From positions 62,001-126,000 of the forward strand of contig CAWCBA010000010.1 in assembly GCA_963793675.1 (NCBI GenBank): a stretch of DNA of 64,000 bases, read 5' to 3'. This DNA is from RPQJ01 sp963793675 (lineage in GTDB: Bacteria > Pseudomonadota > Gammaproteobacteria > Steroidobacterales > Steroidobacteraceae). The notes beneath the pieces were generated by a model. The model saw only the letters and a program-made list of their open reading frames with translations, was not told the origin of the DNA and ran no database searches. Below, in pieces: positions 26,309-36,020 of the stretch. The stretch's first letter is position 1; each line of letters opens with the position of its first letter. The position numbers and the translations under genes were made by a program.

Positions 26309-27061
26309 ATGTGCCGTGATTGCGGATGTTCACTCGGTCCTGCGGCCACCCGTGCGCCGTTCGCGGCGCAACCGGCGACCAAGGGTCACATCGAGTCGAT
26401 CGAGGTCATCACCGCGATCCTGGACGAGAACGACCGGGTCGCGGCGCACAACCGCACCCACTTCGACGGCCACGGCGTGCTCGCGGTCAACCTGATGTCC
26501 TCGCCGGGCTCCGGCAAGACCTCGCTGCTCGAGGCGACGATCAAGGCGCTCGCGGGCGAGATCAGGATCGCCGTGATCGAAGGCGACCTTGCGACGGAGA
26601 ACGACGCGGCACGCATCCGTGCCTGCGGCGTCCCCGCCATCCAGATCACGACGGGCAATGCCTGTCATCTCGACGCGCAGATGGTGCACGACGCCCTGCA
26701 CGACCTGCCGCTCGACGGCCTCGACGTGCTGTTCGTCGAGAACGTCGGCAACCTGGTGTGCCCCGCGAGCTTCGATCTCGGCGTGCATCGCAACCTCACG
26801 CTGCTGTCGGTGCCCGAAGGGGACGACAAGCCGGCCAAGTACCCGGTGATGTTCCGCGGCGCAGACCTGACGCTGATCACCAAGGTCGACCTGCTGCCGC
26901 ACATCGAGGAGTTCAGCGTGGCGCGTGCACGCGACTCGCTGCGCCAGGTGGGGTTCCGGGGCGACATCATCGAACTCACGCGACGTGGCGGGCCGGGCTT
27001 CGAGGCCTGGCTCGGCTGGTTGCGCAGCGAGATCGCTGCGCGCCGCGCCGCCGCGGCCTGA
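26309..27061 (+). CDS. hypB: Hydrogenase nickel incorporation GTPase HypB
   Basis: 250 residues. It begins MCRDCGC, the high-affinity nickel motif CXXCGC, with no polyhistidine stretch. The GTPase has P-loop SSPGSGKTS, switch EGDLATENDA, the metal-binding GNACHLD and the NKxD-like TKVD. It powers nickel insertion. GATGAGG at 26294-26300 serves as ribosome-binding site. Confidence 0.93.
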   Translation: MCRDCGCSLGPAATRAPFAAQPATKGHIESIEVITAILDENDRVAAHNRTHFDGHGVLAVNLMSSPGSGKTSLLEATIKALAGEIRIAVIEGDLATENDAARIRACGVPAIQITTGNACHLDAQMVHDALHDLPLDGLDVLFVENVGNLVCPASFDLGVHRNLTLLSVPEGDDKPAKYPVMFRGADLTLITKVDLLPHIEEFSVARARDSLRQVGFRGDIIELTRRGGPGFEAWLGWLRSEIAARRAAAA

Positions 27062-27077
27062 GCCGCGAGGGAGGAGC

Positions 27078-28196
27078 ATGACCACTGCCGCCGAATGGCT
27101 CGAGCGTATCCGGGCGTTGCCGCTGCCGCCGACGATCAAGGTCATGAACGTCTGTGGCGGTCACGAGCGTTCGATCACCACGGCTGGCCTGCGCAAGGCG
27201 ATCCCGTCGAACATCGAACTGGTGCCGGGTCCGGGTTGCCCGGTCTGCATCTGTCCCGAAGAGGACATCTACGAGGCGATCCAGCTCGCGCTGCACGAGG
27301 GCGTGATCCTCGTGGCCTACGGCGACATGCTGCGCGTCCCCGTCAACGCGCCGAAGAGCGAGCCGCGTTCGCTGGAGCAGGCCAAGGCGGCGGGTGGCGA
27401 CGTGCGTCCGATCGCGAGTCCGCTCGAGGCCGCGAAGATTGCGCGCGAGAATCCGACGCGCAAGGTCGTGTTCCTGGCCGCGGGCTTCGAAACGACGACC
27501 GCTCCGGCGGCGGCGCTGCTGGCGCAAGGCGCGCCCACGAACCTGTTGTTCCTGATGTCGGGTCGCCGCACGTGGCCCGCCGTCGAGATGCTGCTCGGTT
27601 CCGGGCAGCCTGGCTTCGAGGCGCTGATCGCGCCCGGTCATGTCGCCACGGTGATGGGCCCGGAGGAATGGGAGTTCGTGCCGCAGAAGCACGGCATTCC
27701 CACGGCGGTCGCGGGCTTTGCGCCGGACTCGCTGCTCGCCGCGCTGTATTCGGTGCTGCGGCAGAAGCTCGAGGGCAAGTGCTTCCTCGACAACTGCTAC
27801 CCGCAGGTGGTGCGGCCGGGCGGCAACGCCACCGCGAAGCGCTACATCGACGAGACGATGGACATCAATGACGGCAACTGGCGCGGCATCGGCCCGATCC
27901 CGGCGTCCGGCTACGTGCTGAAGCCGCAGCACGCGGTGAACGATTCGCGCGTGCAGCTGCCTTCGTACACCGAGATGTCGCGCAAGCGCGCCGGCGAAAT
28001 GCCGCCGGGCTGCGACTGCGCCCGGGTGGTGCTCGGCCGCATCTATCCCAACGAATGCCGGCTCTACGGCGCCGCCTGCACGCCGCGACATCCGATCGGG
28101 CCGTGCATGGTGTCCGACGAAGGTGCGTGCCGCATCTGGTGGGCCGACGGCATCCGCGAAAACGTCTGGGCTGGCCGCAAGGCTCAAGAAGCCTGA
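27078..28196 (+). CDS. hypD: Hydrogenase Fe(CN)2CO assembly protein HypD
   Basis: 372 residues from the ATG at 27078 with GAGGAG just upstream. The conserved MNVCGGHERSI, LVPGPGCPVCICP, AAGFETTTAP and GCDCARVVLGRIYPNEC segments include the [4Fe-4S] ligands and the cysteine that holds the iron with HypC. Full family length, no damage. Confidence 0.94.
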   Translation: MTTAAEWLERIRALPLPPTIKVMNVCGGHERSITTAGLRKAIPSNIELVPGPGCPVCICPEEDIYEAIQLALHEGVILVAYGDMLRVPVNAPKSEPRSLEQAKAAGGDVRPIASPLEAAKIARENPTRKVVFLAAGFETTTAPAAALLAQGAPTNLLFLMSGRRTWPAVEMLLGSGQPGFEALIAPGHVATVMGPEEWEFVPQKHGIPTAVAGFAPDSLLAALYSVLRQKLEGKCFLDNCYPQVVRPGGNATAKRYIDETMDINDGNWRGIGPIPASGYVLKPQHAVNDSRVQLPSYTEMSRKRAGEMPPGCDCARVVLGRIYPNECRLYGAACTPRHPIGPCMVSDEGACRIWWADGIRENVWAGRKAQEA

Positions 28197-28218
28197 CGGC
28201 GCAAGGCAGCAGGGCAGG

Positions 28219-30502
28219 ATGGCGCAACCGGCACCGGCCGTGGTCACGCGACGGCTGCTGCTGACGGGCCGCGTGCAGGGCGTGGGTTTCCGCCCGTTCG
28301 TTTACAGGCTCGCGCACGAACTCGGGCTCGACGGCTTCGTGCGCAACCTGCGCGGCGACGTCGAGGTCGTGCTGCACGGTCCGGTCGCAGCGATCGAGCA
28401 CTTTGCGCGCGACGTGATCGGTCGGGCGCCGCCACTCGCGCGTCCGGTCCTCGCCGGACAGACGGTCGTCGACGCGCCCGCCGCAGCCGGCTTTCACATC
28501 GCTCCCAGCAGCGCGGCGCTACATCCGCAGATTTCGGTGCCGCCGGATTTCTTCTGCTGTCCCGACTGCCTCGCGGAACTGGCGCGCCCGGGTGATCGCC
28601 GACATCGGTACGCCTTCATCAACTGCACGCAGTGCGGACCGCGCTACACGCTGATCGAGGCACTGCCGTACGACCGTCCCAACACCACGATGCGCGCGTT
28701 TCCCTTGTGCGACGCGTGCCGCAAGGAATACGAGGACCCGCTCGATCGACGCTTCCATGCGGAGCCCGTCGCCTGTCCCGTGTGCGGGCCGCACCTGGAG
28801 TTCGTTTCCCCCGGCGCAGAGAAGCCAGGGGAGGGCGACGACAGTGCGCTCGCCGCTGCCGTGGCTCTGTTGCGTGACGGTCAGGTGCTGGCCGTCAAGG
28901 GCATCGGTGGCTATCACCTGATGTGCGACGCGCGCAGCGAGGCAGCCGTGGCGCGACTGCGCAAGCGCAAGCACCGCCCGGACAAACCACTGGCGGTGAT
29001 GTATCCGTGGCGCGGCCAGGACGGACTGGATGTCGTCCGCGACGAGTTCGAGCCGGAGCCTGCCGCACGTGAGGCCTTGCTCGATCCGGCGCGCTCGATC
29101 GTGCTGTTGCGCGCCGGCTCGCGCACGAGCCTTGCGCCGAACATCGCACCGGGCCTCGCTGAGATCGGCGTGTTCCTGCCCTACAGCCCGCTGCACCAGC
29201 TGCTGCTGGATGAGTTCGGCGGACCATTGGTCGCGACCTCCGGCAACGTGAGCGGCGAACCCGTGCTGACGTCCGCGACGGAAGCGCAGGAGCGTCTCGC
29301 CCAGGTCGCGGATGCTTTCCTGCACCACGATCGCCCGATCGCGCGGCCCGCCGACGACTCGGTCGTGCGCGTCATCGCGGGTCGGGCTCGTCCCATCCGT
29401 CTGGGGCGCGGCAGCGCGCCGCTGGAACTCGCGCTGCCGCGTTCCGTGCCGAGGCCCGTGCTGGCCGTTGGCGGTCACCTCAAGACGACGGTGGCGTTGG
29501 CCTGGGACAGGCGCATCGTCGTGTCACCGCACATCGGCGACATGGGCACGCTGCGCAGCGAGCAGGTGTTCGCGCAAGTGGCGGCGGACCTGCAGCGCCT
29601 CTACGACGTGCGCGCCGAAGTCGTCCTGAGCGACGCACACCCCGACTACGCGACCACGCGCTGGGCACGCAGCAGTGGCCTGGTGCACGAACTGGTGCAG
29701 CACCATCGTGCGCACGCGTCCGCACTGGTCACCGAGCACGGCAGGGCCGACGCGCCTGCGATCGTGTTCGCCTGGGACGGAGTCGGACTCGGCGACGACG
29801 GCACGCTCTGGGGCGGCGAAACCTTTCTCGGCACGCCGGGTCACTGGCAGCGTGCGGCGCACCTGCGGCCTTTCCGCCTGCCGGGCGGCGACCGCGCTGG
29901 CCGCGCACCGTGGCGCAGCGCGGCCGCCGTCTGCTGGGAGCTGGGCCGTGATTGCCCCATCGGCATTCCAGACCCCATCGTCCGCAATGCCTGGGAACGG
30001 CGGGTGAATTGCCCGCAATCGAGCGCTGCGGGCCGCCTCTTCGACGCCGCCTCGGCCATCATCCTCGGCCTGGGTGAGACGAGCTTCGAAGGGCAGGGGC
30101 CGATGTGGCTCGAGGCCATCGCGCGCGATCCGGTCGCGTTTCCGCGGCTGCAGCTGCGATCGGCTGCGGACGGACGAGTCGAGCTCGATTGGGCGCCACT
30201 CGTCGAGTGGCTGTTGCGGCCTCCCCCGGCCACCGCGGCCGACCAGGCTGACCGGGCCGGCGCGGTGCATTCGGCTCTCGCAGACGGCATCGTGCAGGTG
30301 GCCGAACGGCTCCGCGCGCAGTCAGGCTGCGCAGACGGTGGGCCTGACGGGTGGCGTGTTCCAGAATCGACGCCTGACGGAGACCGCGCTTGCCGGTTTG
30401 TCGGCCCAGGGCTTCGAGGTCCTGCTGCCCGTGCAACTGCCGTGCAACGACGGCGGGCTGAGCTACGGGCAGGTCGCCGACTTCATCGGCCGAAAAGTCT
30501 AG
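28219..30502 (+). CDS. hypF: Carbamoyltransferase HypF (one frameshift near the 3' end)
   Basis: About 761 residues. Domains in order: acylphosphatase (GRVQGVGFRPFVYRLA), two zinc fingers (CPDC..CTQCGPRYT and CDAC..CPVCGPH), a YrdC-like domain (KGIGGYHLMCDA) and a Kae1-like carbamoyl-transfer domain (HHRAHASAL). The frame breaks at about 30318-30330; the conserved end GLTGGVFQNRRL to CNDGGLSYGQ continues in the next frame and stops at 30502. HypF makes the thiocarbamate that becomes the cyanide ligands. The break is probably a one-base error, since hypE and its neighbours are intact. Confidence 0.9.
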
Positions 30503-30512
30503 ACTTGGTCGC

Positions 30513-31845
30513 ATGCTCTGGTTCGAACGACCGTTGCTCGCCGTCCTGCGCCACGAATATTCGCAGGCGATGCGTTTCACGGAAGACGACGCGGCGGAAG
30601 TGATGCCCACCGCGCCCGACGACGCCGTGCCAGCTCTACGTGCACGTGCCGTTCTGCGAAGTGCTGTGCCCGTTCTGCTCGTTCCACCGCGTCCGCTACA
30701 ACCCGTCCAGGACCGGCCGCTATTTCGAGGCGCTGCGTCGCGAGATCCAGCTCTACCACGACCGGGGCTTCCGCTTCAGCGACCTGTACGTCGGCGGCGG
30801 CACGCCGACGGTGGACGCCGACGAACTGATCGCGACGCTGGAACTGGTGCGTTCGCTGTCGCCTGTGCGCGCGGTCTCGATCGAGACGAACCCGAACCAC
30901 CTCGACCCGGACGACCTGCGGCGCTATCGCGACGCGGGCGTCACGCGGCTTTCCGTCGGCGTGCAGAGTTTCGACGACGGCTTGCTCGCCGGCATGGAGC
31001 GGCTCGAGAAGTATGGCAGCAGCGACGTGATCCGCAGCCGTCTCGCGGCCGCGCAGGGTATCTTCCCGACGCTCAACGTCGACATGATCTTCAACCTGCC
31101 GGGGCAGACGCTGGCCATGCTCGAGCACGACCTCGACGTGCTGCAGGCGCTGCAGGCCGACCAGGTATCGTTCTATCCGCTGATGACCGCGCCCACCGCG
31201 CGGCACAAGATGGAAAAGAGCATGGGGCTCAGCGATCCGCGGCTGCGCCACCCGATGTACGAACGGATCCTGCAGCGGCTGCTCGGCGAGTACCAGGCGT
31301 CGTCCGCGTGGTGCTTCTCGCGCAACCAGGGCATGTTCGACGAGTACATCATCGACCAGAACGACTACGTCGGCGTCGGCAGCGGCGCCTTCAGCTACGT
31401 GGGGGGCGCCTACTACTCCACGACGTTCTCGCTGAACCACTACTGCCGCCGCATCGAAGGCGGGCAGAGCGGCATCACGCAGCGCCGGCCGGTCGGTCTC
31501 AGGGAGCAGATGCGCTACGACTACCTGGTGCGGTTGTTCGGGGGCGAGCTGCGGCGCGATTACATCGAGCGGCGGTACGGCCGCGCCTTCTGGCTGCTGC
31601 TGGCGCCGGAACTGCTGGCGATGCGGGCGATCGGCGCGACGCGCCACGATGCGGACGCGATCCGCCTGACGCACCGCGGCATGTACTGCTGGGTGCTGAT
31701 GATGGCCGAGTTCTTCAACTCGGTGAACTCGGTGCGCGAGCAGATGCGCGAGCACATTCGCGCCGAACTCGAAACCTGGAACGAAGAAGCGAAGGTGCCG
31801 CTGTCGGCCGTCGGCCGCACGCCCGCGCGCGAGGTTGGACGATGA
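30513..31845 (+). CDS. Radical SAM HemN/HemW-like protein within the hyp operon (frameshifted)
   Basis: About 443 residues if the frames are joined. The ATG at 30513 starts MLWFERPLLAVLRHEYSQ; a surplus base in GTGCC at about 30631 shifts the frame, after which QLYVHVPFCEVLCPFCSFHR gives the radical SAM CxxxCxFC cluster site. VGGGTPTVD, RLSVGVQSFDD and DMIFNLPGQT are HemN-family hallmarks. Family members are oxygen-independent coproporphyrinogen oxidases or haem chaperones. It lies between hypF and hypE, overlapping hypE by four bases. Its role here, in haem supply or hydrogenase assembly, is not clear. Confidence 0.8.
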
Positions 31846-32858
31846 CGATGCAGGACACGCACGTTTCGCTGGCACACGGCAACGGCGGGCGCTACATGCG
31901 CGAGCTGATCCACGAGATCTTCGCGCGCCACCTCGCCAATCCGTTGCTCGACACGGAGTCCGACGCGGCCGTGCTGCCGTGGAACGCCGCGGACGGCGAA
32001 CTCGCGTTCACCACCGACAGCTTCACCGTGCAGCCGATCGAGTTTCCGGGCGGCAACATCGGCTCGCTCGCCGTGCACGGCACCACGAACGACCTGGCGG
32101 TCGCCGGCGCAGTTCCGAAGTACCTGAGTCTCGGCGTGCTGCTCGAAGAAGGCCTCGAGTTCGCCGTGCTCGAACGGGTCGTCGCGGGGATCGCGCAGGC
32201 GGCGAAGGAAATCGGCGTGGTGGTCGCGGCGGGCGACACCAAGGTGGTGCGGCGCGGCGAAGGCGGCGGCATCTACCTGAATACGAGCGGCATTGGCGTG
32301 CGCAACCCGAACCTGCGGCTCGGCATGCGCGAAATCCGCGCCGGCGATGCGATCCTGGTGAGTGGTCCGGTCGGTGATCACGGCATCGCGGTCATGCTCG
32401 CCCGCGAGCAGTTCGGCTTGCGGGGCGACCTGCAGTCCGACGCGGCGAGCGTACTGCCCATCACGCTCGAACTCGCCCGCTGCAAGGGCCTGCGCTTCAT
32501 GCGTGACCCGACGCGCGGCGGGATCGCCACGGTGATGCACGAGATCGTGCAGGCGGCGGGGCTGGGCGTGCATCTGGACGAAACGCAGGTGCCGGTGCGC
32601 GACTCGGTGCGTTCGGTGTGCGAAATGCTGGGCTACGACCCGTATTTCCTGGCGTGCGAGGGTCGTGTCGTCGCCGTCGTTGCCGCCGACGAGGCCGCAG
32701 CGGCACTTGCGGCCGTGCGGGCACTGCCCTCCGGCAGCGATGCCGCCATCATCGGCCGCATCCAGGAGCAGCCGCAGCGCGTCATCCTGCGCACGCCGCT
32801 CGGCGGCGAACGCGTGATCGAAGAACTCGAAGACGATCCGCTGCCGCGTATCTGCTAG
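31842..32858 (+). CDS. hypE: Hydrogenase maturation protein HypE
   Basis: 338 residues. AIR-synthase/PurM fold with the conserved HGNGG start, DSFTVQPIEFPGGNIGSLAV and VAAGDTKVV. It ends in PRIC, the C-terminal cysteine that receives carbamoyl from HypF and is dehydrated to thiocyanate. Complete and undamaged; it closes the hyp array. ATGA overlap with the radical SAM gene. Confidence 0.94.
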   Translation: MTMQDTHVSLAHGNGGRYMRELIHEIFARHLANPLLDTESDAAVLPWNAADGELAFTTDSFTVQPIEFPGGNIGSLAVHGTTNDLAVAGAVPKYLSLGVLLEEGLEFAVLERVVAGIAQAAKEIGVVVAAGDTKVVRRGEGGGIYLNTSGIGVRNPNLRLGMREIRAGDAILVSGPVGDHGIAVMLAREQFGLRGDLQSDAASVLPITLELARCKGLRFMRDPTRGGIATVMHEIVQAAGLGVHLDETQVPVRDSVRSVCEMLGYDPYFLACEGRVVAVVAADEAAAALAAVRALPSGSDAAIIGRIQEQPQRVILRTPLGGERVIEELEDDPLPRIC

Positions 32859-33221
32859 CCGCCGGCGAACAACGGCCCGTTGTCGATGTAGATGAGATAG
32901 CGGGCGATCTTGTCGCCCTGCAGGTAGAACACGTTGACGAACGGGATCGTGACCTGCGAACCGTCGAGCCGCGTGTAGGTGCACGAGCCCTTCGCACACG
33001 GTCGAGCCGTCGGCATCCCAGGTGCGCAGCAATTCGTGCCGGCTGCCACCGATCATGCCGAAGAATGCTTCGACGTACGCGGCGACGTTGGCCTGGCCGT
33101 GCACGGCAGGCTGGCTGCCGAAGCGGAACTCACCGTCGGGCGTCAGGAACTGCGCGAATTCCTGCGAGCGCTTGCCGTCGATCGCGGCAAACAGCGAATT
33201 CCACCAGTCTTTGCTGGGCAT
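32855..33221 (-). CDS. SnoaL/NTF2-like protein (one frameshift)
   Basis: About 121 residues, start ATG at 33221 (an ATG at 33239 is possible). The N-terminal half (DWWNSLFAAIDGKRSQEFA, FLTPDGEFRFGSQPAVHGQA) and the C-terminal half (VTIPFVNVFYLQGDKIARYL) make a SnoaL-like cone fold, but lie in different frames joined at about 32985-32998. Such proteins are small-molecule isomerases, hydrolases or binding proteins; no substrate can be assigned. Convergent with hypE, overlapping its last bases. Confidence 0.65.
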
Positions 33222-33239
33222 GCCTCGTGACCCTGCCAT

Positions 33240-33526
33240 CGGCCGGGGTGACCGCGCGGCAATCTTGCCACGTGGACGCGCGGCAGTCAGGTGTCGCTGG
33301 CTTACGTGGCGATTTGGAGGCGCCGGATCTGGCTATCCGCATTTCAACGGCCTGTTTAGGTACTCGTCACGATGGTCGAAGCGCCCGTCTTACGTTCCGC
33401 CGGACCGACATTGCGAACTGCTCTCATTCTCGCTCCGAGCCGACAACCAGGGCTGCCGAAAAGTTCCCTAACTCGCAGCAATACTTCGGTATTCCGAGGT
33501 TATTGCGATGCAGCCAGAACCCTAAC
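33240..33526. other. Intergenic region before the decaheme cluster
   Basis: Between the divergent SnoaL-like and first decaheme genes. It is less GC-rich than its surroundings, has no convincing ORF, RNA gene or repeat, and presumably holds promoters for both sides. I could not place confident -35/-10 boxes. Confidence 0.4.
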
Positions 33527-33608
33527 ATGGCCCTCGTAAATTTCTAGGTCTGGGACGTATCACCCAGGTTTTTTTAGCTCGGCAAGACGTCGAGCGAGGG
33601 AGTCGAAA
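33527..33608 (+). repeat. Leader repeat, copy 1 (start of 2,412-bp tandem duplication)
   Basis: About 82 bp, from ATGGCCCTCGTAAATTTCTA to the ribosome-binding region CGAGGGAGTCGAAA just before the first decaheme gene. The same sequence with a few substitutions recurs at 35939-36020, exactly 2,412 bp downstream. Confidence 0.9.
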
Positions 33609-35951
33609 ATGAGACTTGCTAAGCATCGCGGAGCACGATTACTCGTGCCACTCATCGCGCTATTTGCGCTGGGCGCTGGTATCGCCGGCTGTTCCGGCGA
33701 TGACGGCAAGACTGGCGCGACTGGACCTGCCGGCCCTGCGGGCACGCCCGGAGCTACGGGTGCCACGGGCGCCACGGGCGCCACGGGTCCCGCGGGAGTT
33801 GCCAAGATAGAGCCGAGGGAGGCGTGCGGCGTCTGTCACGACACCGGCTCGTTGGCCGCTGTCGACGCATTCGCATGCCATCGACCGAGAGATATGCCTT
33901 CAGCAGCGACGGCACCCGTCGTGGACGGGGCCGACCTCGACGTCACGTTCAACATCAAGCTGAACGGCGCGAGTTACGACTGGTTTCACCACCGTCAACC
34001 GTGCGGTTATGTCTACCAAGGCATATCGGTGTCGACGCCGAATACTGTCTACACGCGGTTGGCAGAACAGTACTACCGAGCCGGCGACCAGCATTGCATC
34101 TCGCTGTCCTCGACGGTGTTGCGGGTGGCGTACTACACGCTCACGTATCCCGGGCGACTGCGAGCTTCGTCGGCACCGATGCCAGGGTCTATTTCAGACT
34201 CGAGACGGCAGCGGGCAGTGTACCGCGAGACGTCGGGCCAGCGTATATGCCGATGACGTCAATTACGTGCGTCCGGCTCTGGTAAGCAACCAGTCGTGCC
34301 AGAACTGCCACGGCACGCTTCGCGGGTGGTGAGAGCAGCCATCATTACAACCCGTTCAATGCGGATGCCTGCGTGACCTGCCACAGTGCGGTAAATCCTC
34401 CGGACGATTACAGCCTGGTCTACCTGGCTCACGGCGTCCACAACTCGCACAACATGCCGAGCGGCGCGTTCACGATTCCAGGTGAAGACCCCATCGACGG
34501 TCACGTACCCGACGTACATGACCAACTGCAGCGTCTGCCACGACAGCGCGGACACGCTGGCGGCGGCGAACTCGATGCAGGTCACGGGCGAAGGCTGCTT
34601 CAGCTGTCACGAGTCGATGGACAGCTGGGATTTCGCGCCCTCCGGGTTGACCTTCCACGAGGCCTTCGCCCCAACTGAGGATTGCCAGGCCTGCCACAAG
34701 GTCGGCGGCGTCGCGAGTGAAAAGGTCGTCGTCACGGACTTCCACGACGGGCTCGAGACAGAGCGCGTCGGCATCATCTACGGCGGCGAAGACCTCTCGG
34801 TCAGCAAAGGCAAGAACTTCACGTGGAAGATCGACAGCGTCGTCGACGACAAGACGAACCTGAAGATCAGCTGGTCAGCCACGTACGACAAGATGGCACC
34901 GGTCCGCTGCCGCAGTCGCCGTGGATCCTTGCAACACGACGGTGACCGAGGAGCGCGCCGGGGTTCTTCCCATATGCGCCGAATACCGCGAACGAGGGCA
35001 CGTTGAGCATGCTGCGCAGCTACGCGCAGGGCGATGACTACATCCTCGGTACGAGCACGACCGCGCCGGGCCAGGCCGGTGCGGTGAACCTGTCGACCAC
35101 CAACACGGTCTGCGCCGCCAACGTGGCGACCACGACCATCCCGGTGGACGCCGCCATCCCGGCCGGCACGCGGGCCATCGTGGCCCTGCAGGGCAAGCCG
35201 CAGCTGGCGGTTCCGGCAGGCATGACGACCGAGCACTGGGCGGAACCCGCTGATGTTCGTCCGCGTCCCGACGCCGACCTACGAGTTCGTCGTGGGCACG
35301 GGTGCCAAGGCGACCGATCGCCGCGTCGCAAGATCGCCGACACCGGGCAGTGCCTCAAGTGCCATGTCGGCTCGCTCTATCAGCACGGCAACACCCGCGT
35401 CGACAACGTCGACGATGTGCATCATCTGCCACAACTCGGCATCGAGCGAGCAGAACAACCGCGTCTCTGATGGGCGTCGCCGCGGCCGAAGCGTACGACG
35501 GCAAGGTTGGCCAGACGTACGAGTTCAAGACCATGCTGCACGCCATCCACTCGGCTGGCACGGGCTTGGCCCCGTACATTGTCTATCGGACCCGCGGCAT
35601 CTATGCCTGGGCAGCTGAAGGGGTGACCCCCCCGAACTGGCCGGCAGCGTCAGTACGCCGAACTCTGGTCTTCGGAGGCGACCCCGCAGTGCCGCAGGCC
35701 AGCAGTCGCACACCCTGTACCACCCGACCTTCCCGCGGTTGTTCAACGACTGCGCGGCCTGCCACGTCAAGGGCTTCGAACCTAAGATCCCCGATCAGGA
35801 CAAGGCCGTGGCCACTACGCTCGATGCGGGCGCAGCGCCGTGGGACAACAAGATCGACGACGTCCTCCAGGGTGCATCGGCGGCGGCCTGCACGAGCTGC
35901 CATCAGTCGACCGACGCCAAGGGTCATGCGTACCTACTATGGCCCTCGTAA
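33609..35951 (+). pseudogene. OmcA/MtrC-family decaheme lipoprotein, tandem copy 1 (multiple frameshifts, 3' end replaced)
   Basis: Starts MRLAKHRGARLLV with lipobox GIAGC, then a collagen-like Gly-X-Y stretch (GPAGPAGTPGATG...) and the first haem CGVCH. Ten haem motifs can be followed through changing frames: CGVCH, CQNCH, CVTCH, CSVCH, CFSCH, CQACH, CLKCH, CIICH, CAACH, CTSCH. At least six indels interrupt the frame, mainly at 33.85-34.3 kb, 34.5, 34.9, 35.25-35.45 and 35.65-35.75 kb. The end reads HAYLLWPS and stops inside the leader of copy 2, so about 19 residues present in copy 2 are missing. Either decaying, or badly assembled because of its near-identical neighbour. Confidence 0.8.
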
Positions 35952-36020
35952 ATTTCTAGGGCTGGGACGTAACACCCCAGGTTTTTCTGCTCGGCTAGAC
36001 GTCGAGCGAGGGAGTCGAAA
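35939..36020 (+). repeat. Leader repeat, copy 2 (junction of the tandem duplication)
   Basis: Second copy of the leader at 33527-33608, differing at a handful of positions. Its first bases serve as the stop region of tandem copy 1, which marks the duplication junction. It carries the ribosome-binding region for copy 2. Confidence 0.9.

Noticed and set aside
31560..33239. 559-codon minus-strand frame across hypE
   Set aside because: Only its first about 80 codons (SnoaL-like) are real; the rest is the complement of hypE and reflects the frameshift at about 32990.
33527..36020. Leader repeats as ends of an insertion sequence or as CRISPR repeats
   Set aside because: Only two copies, direct, 2,412 bp apart, with cytochrome genes between and no transposase or spacer pattern; tandem duplication explains them.
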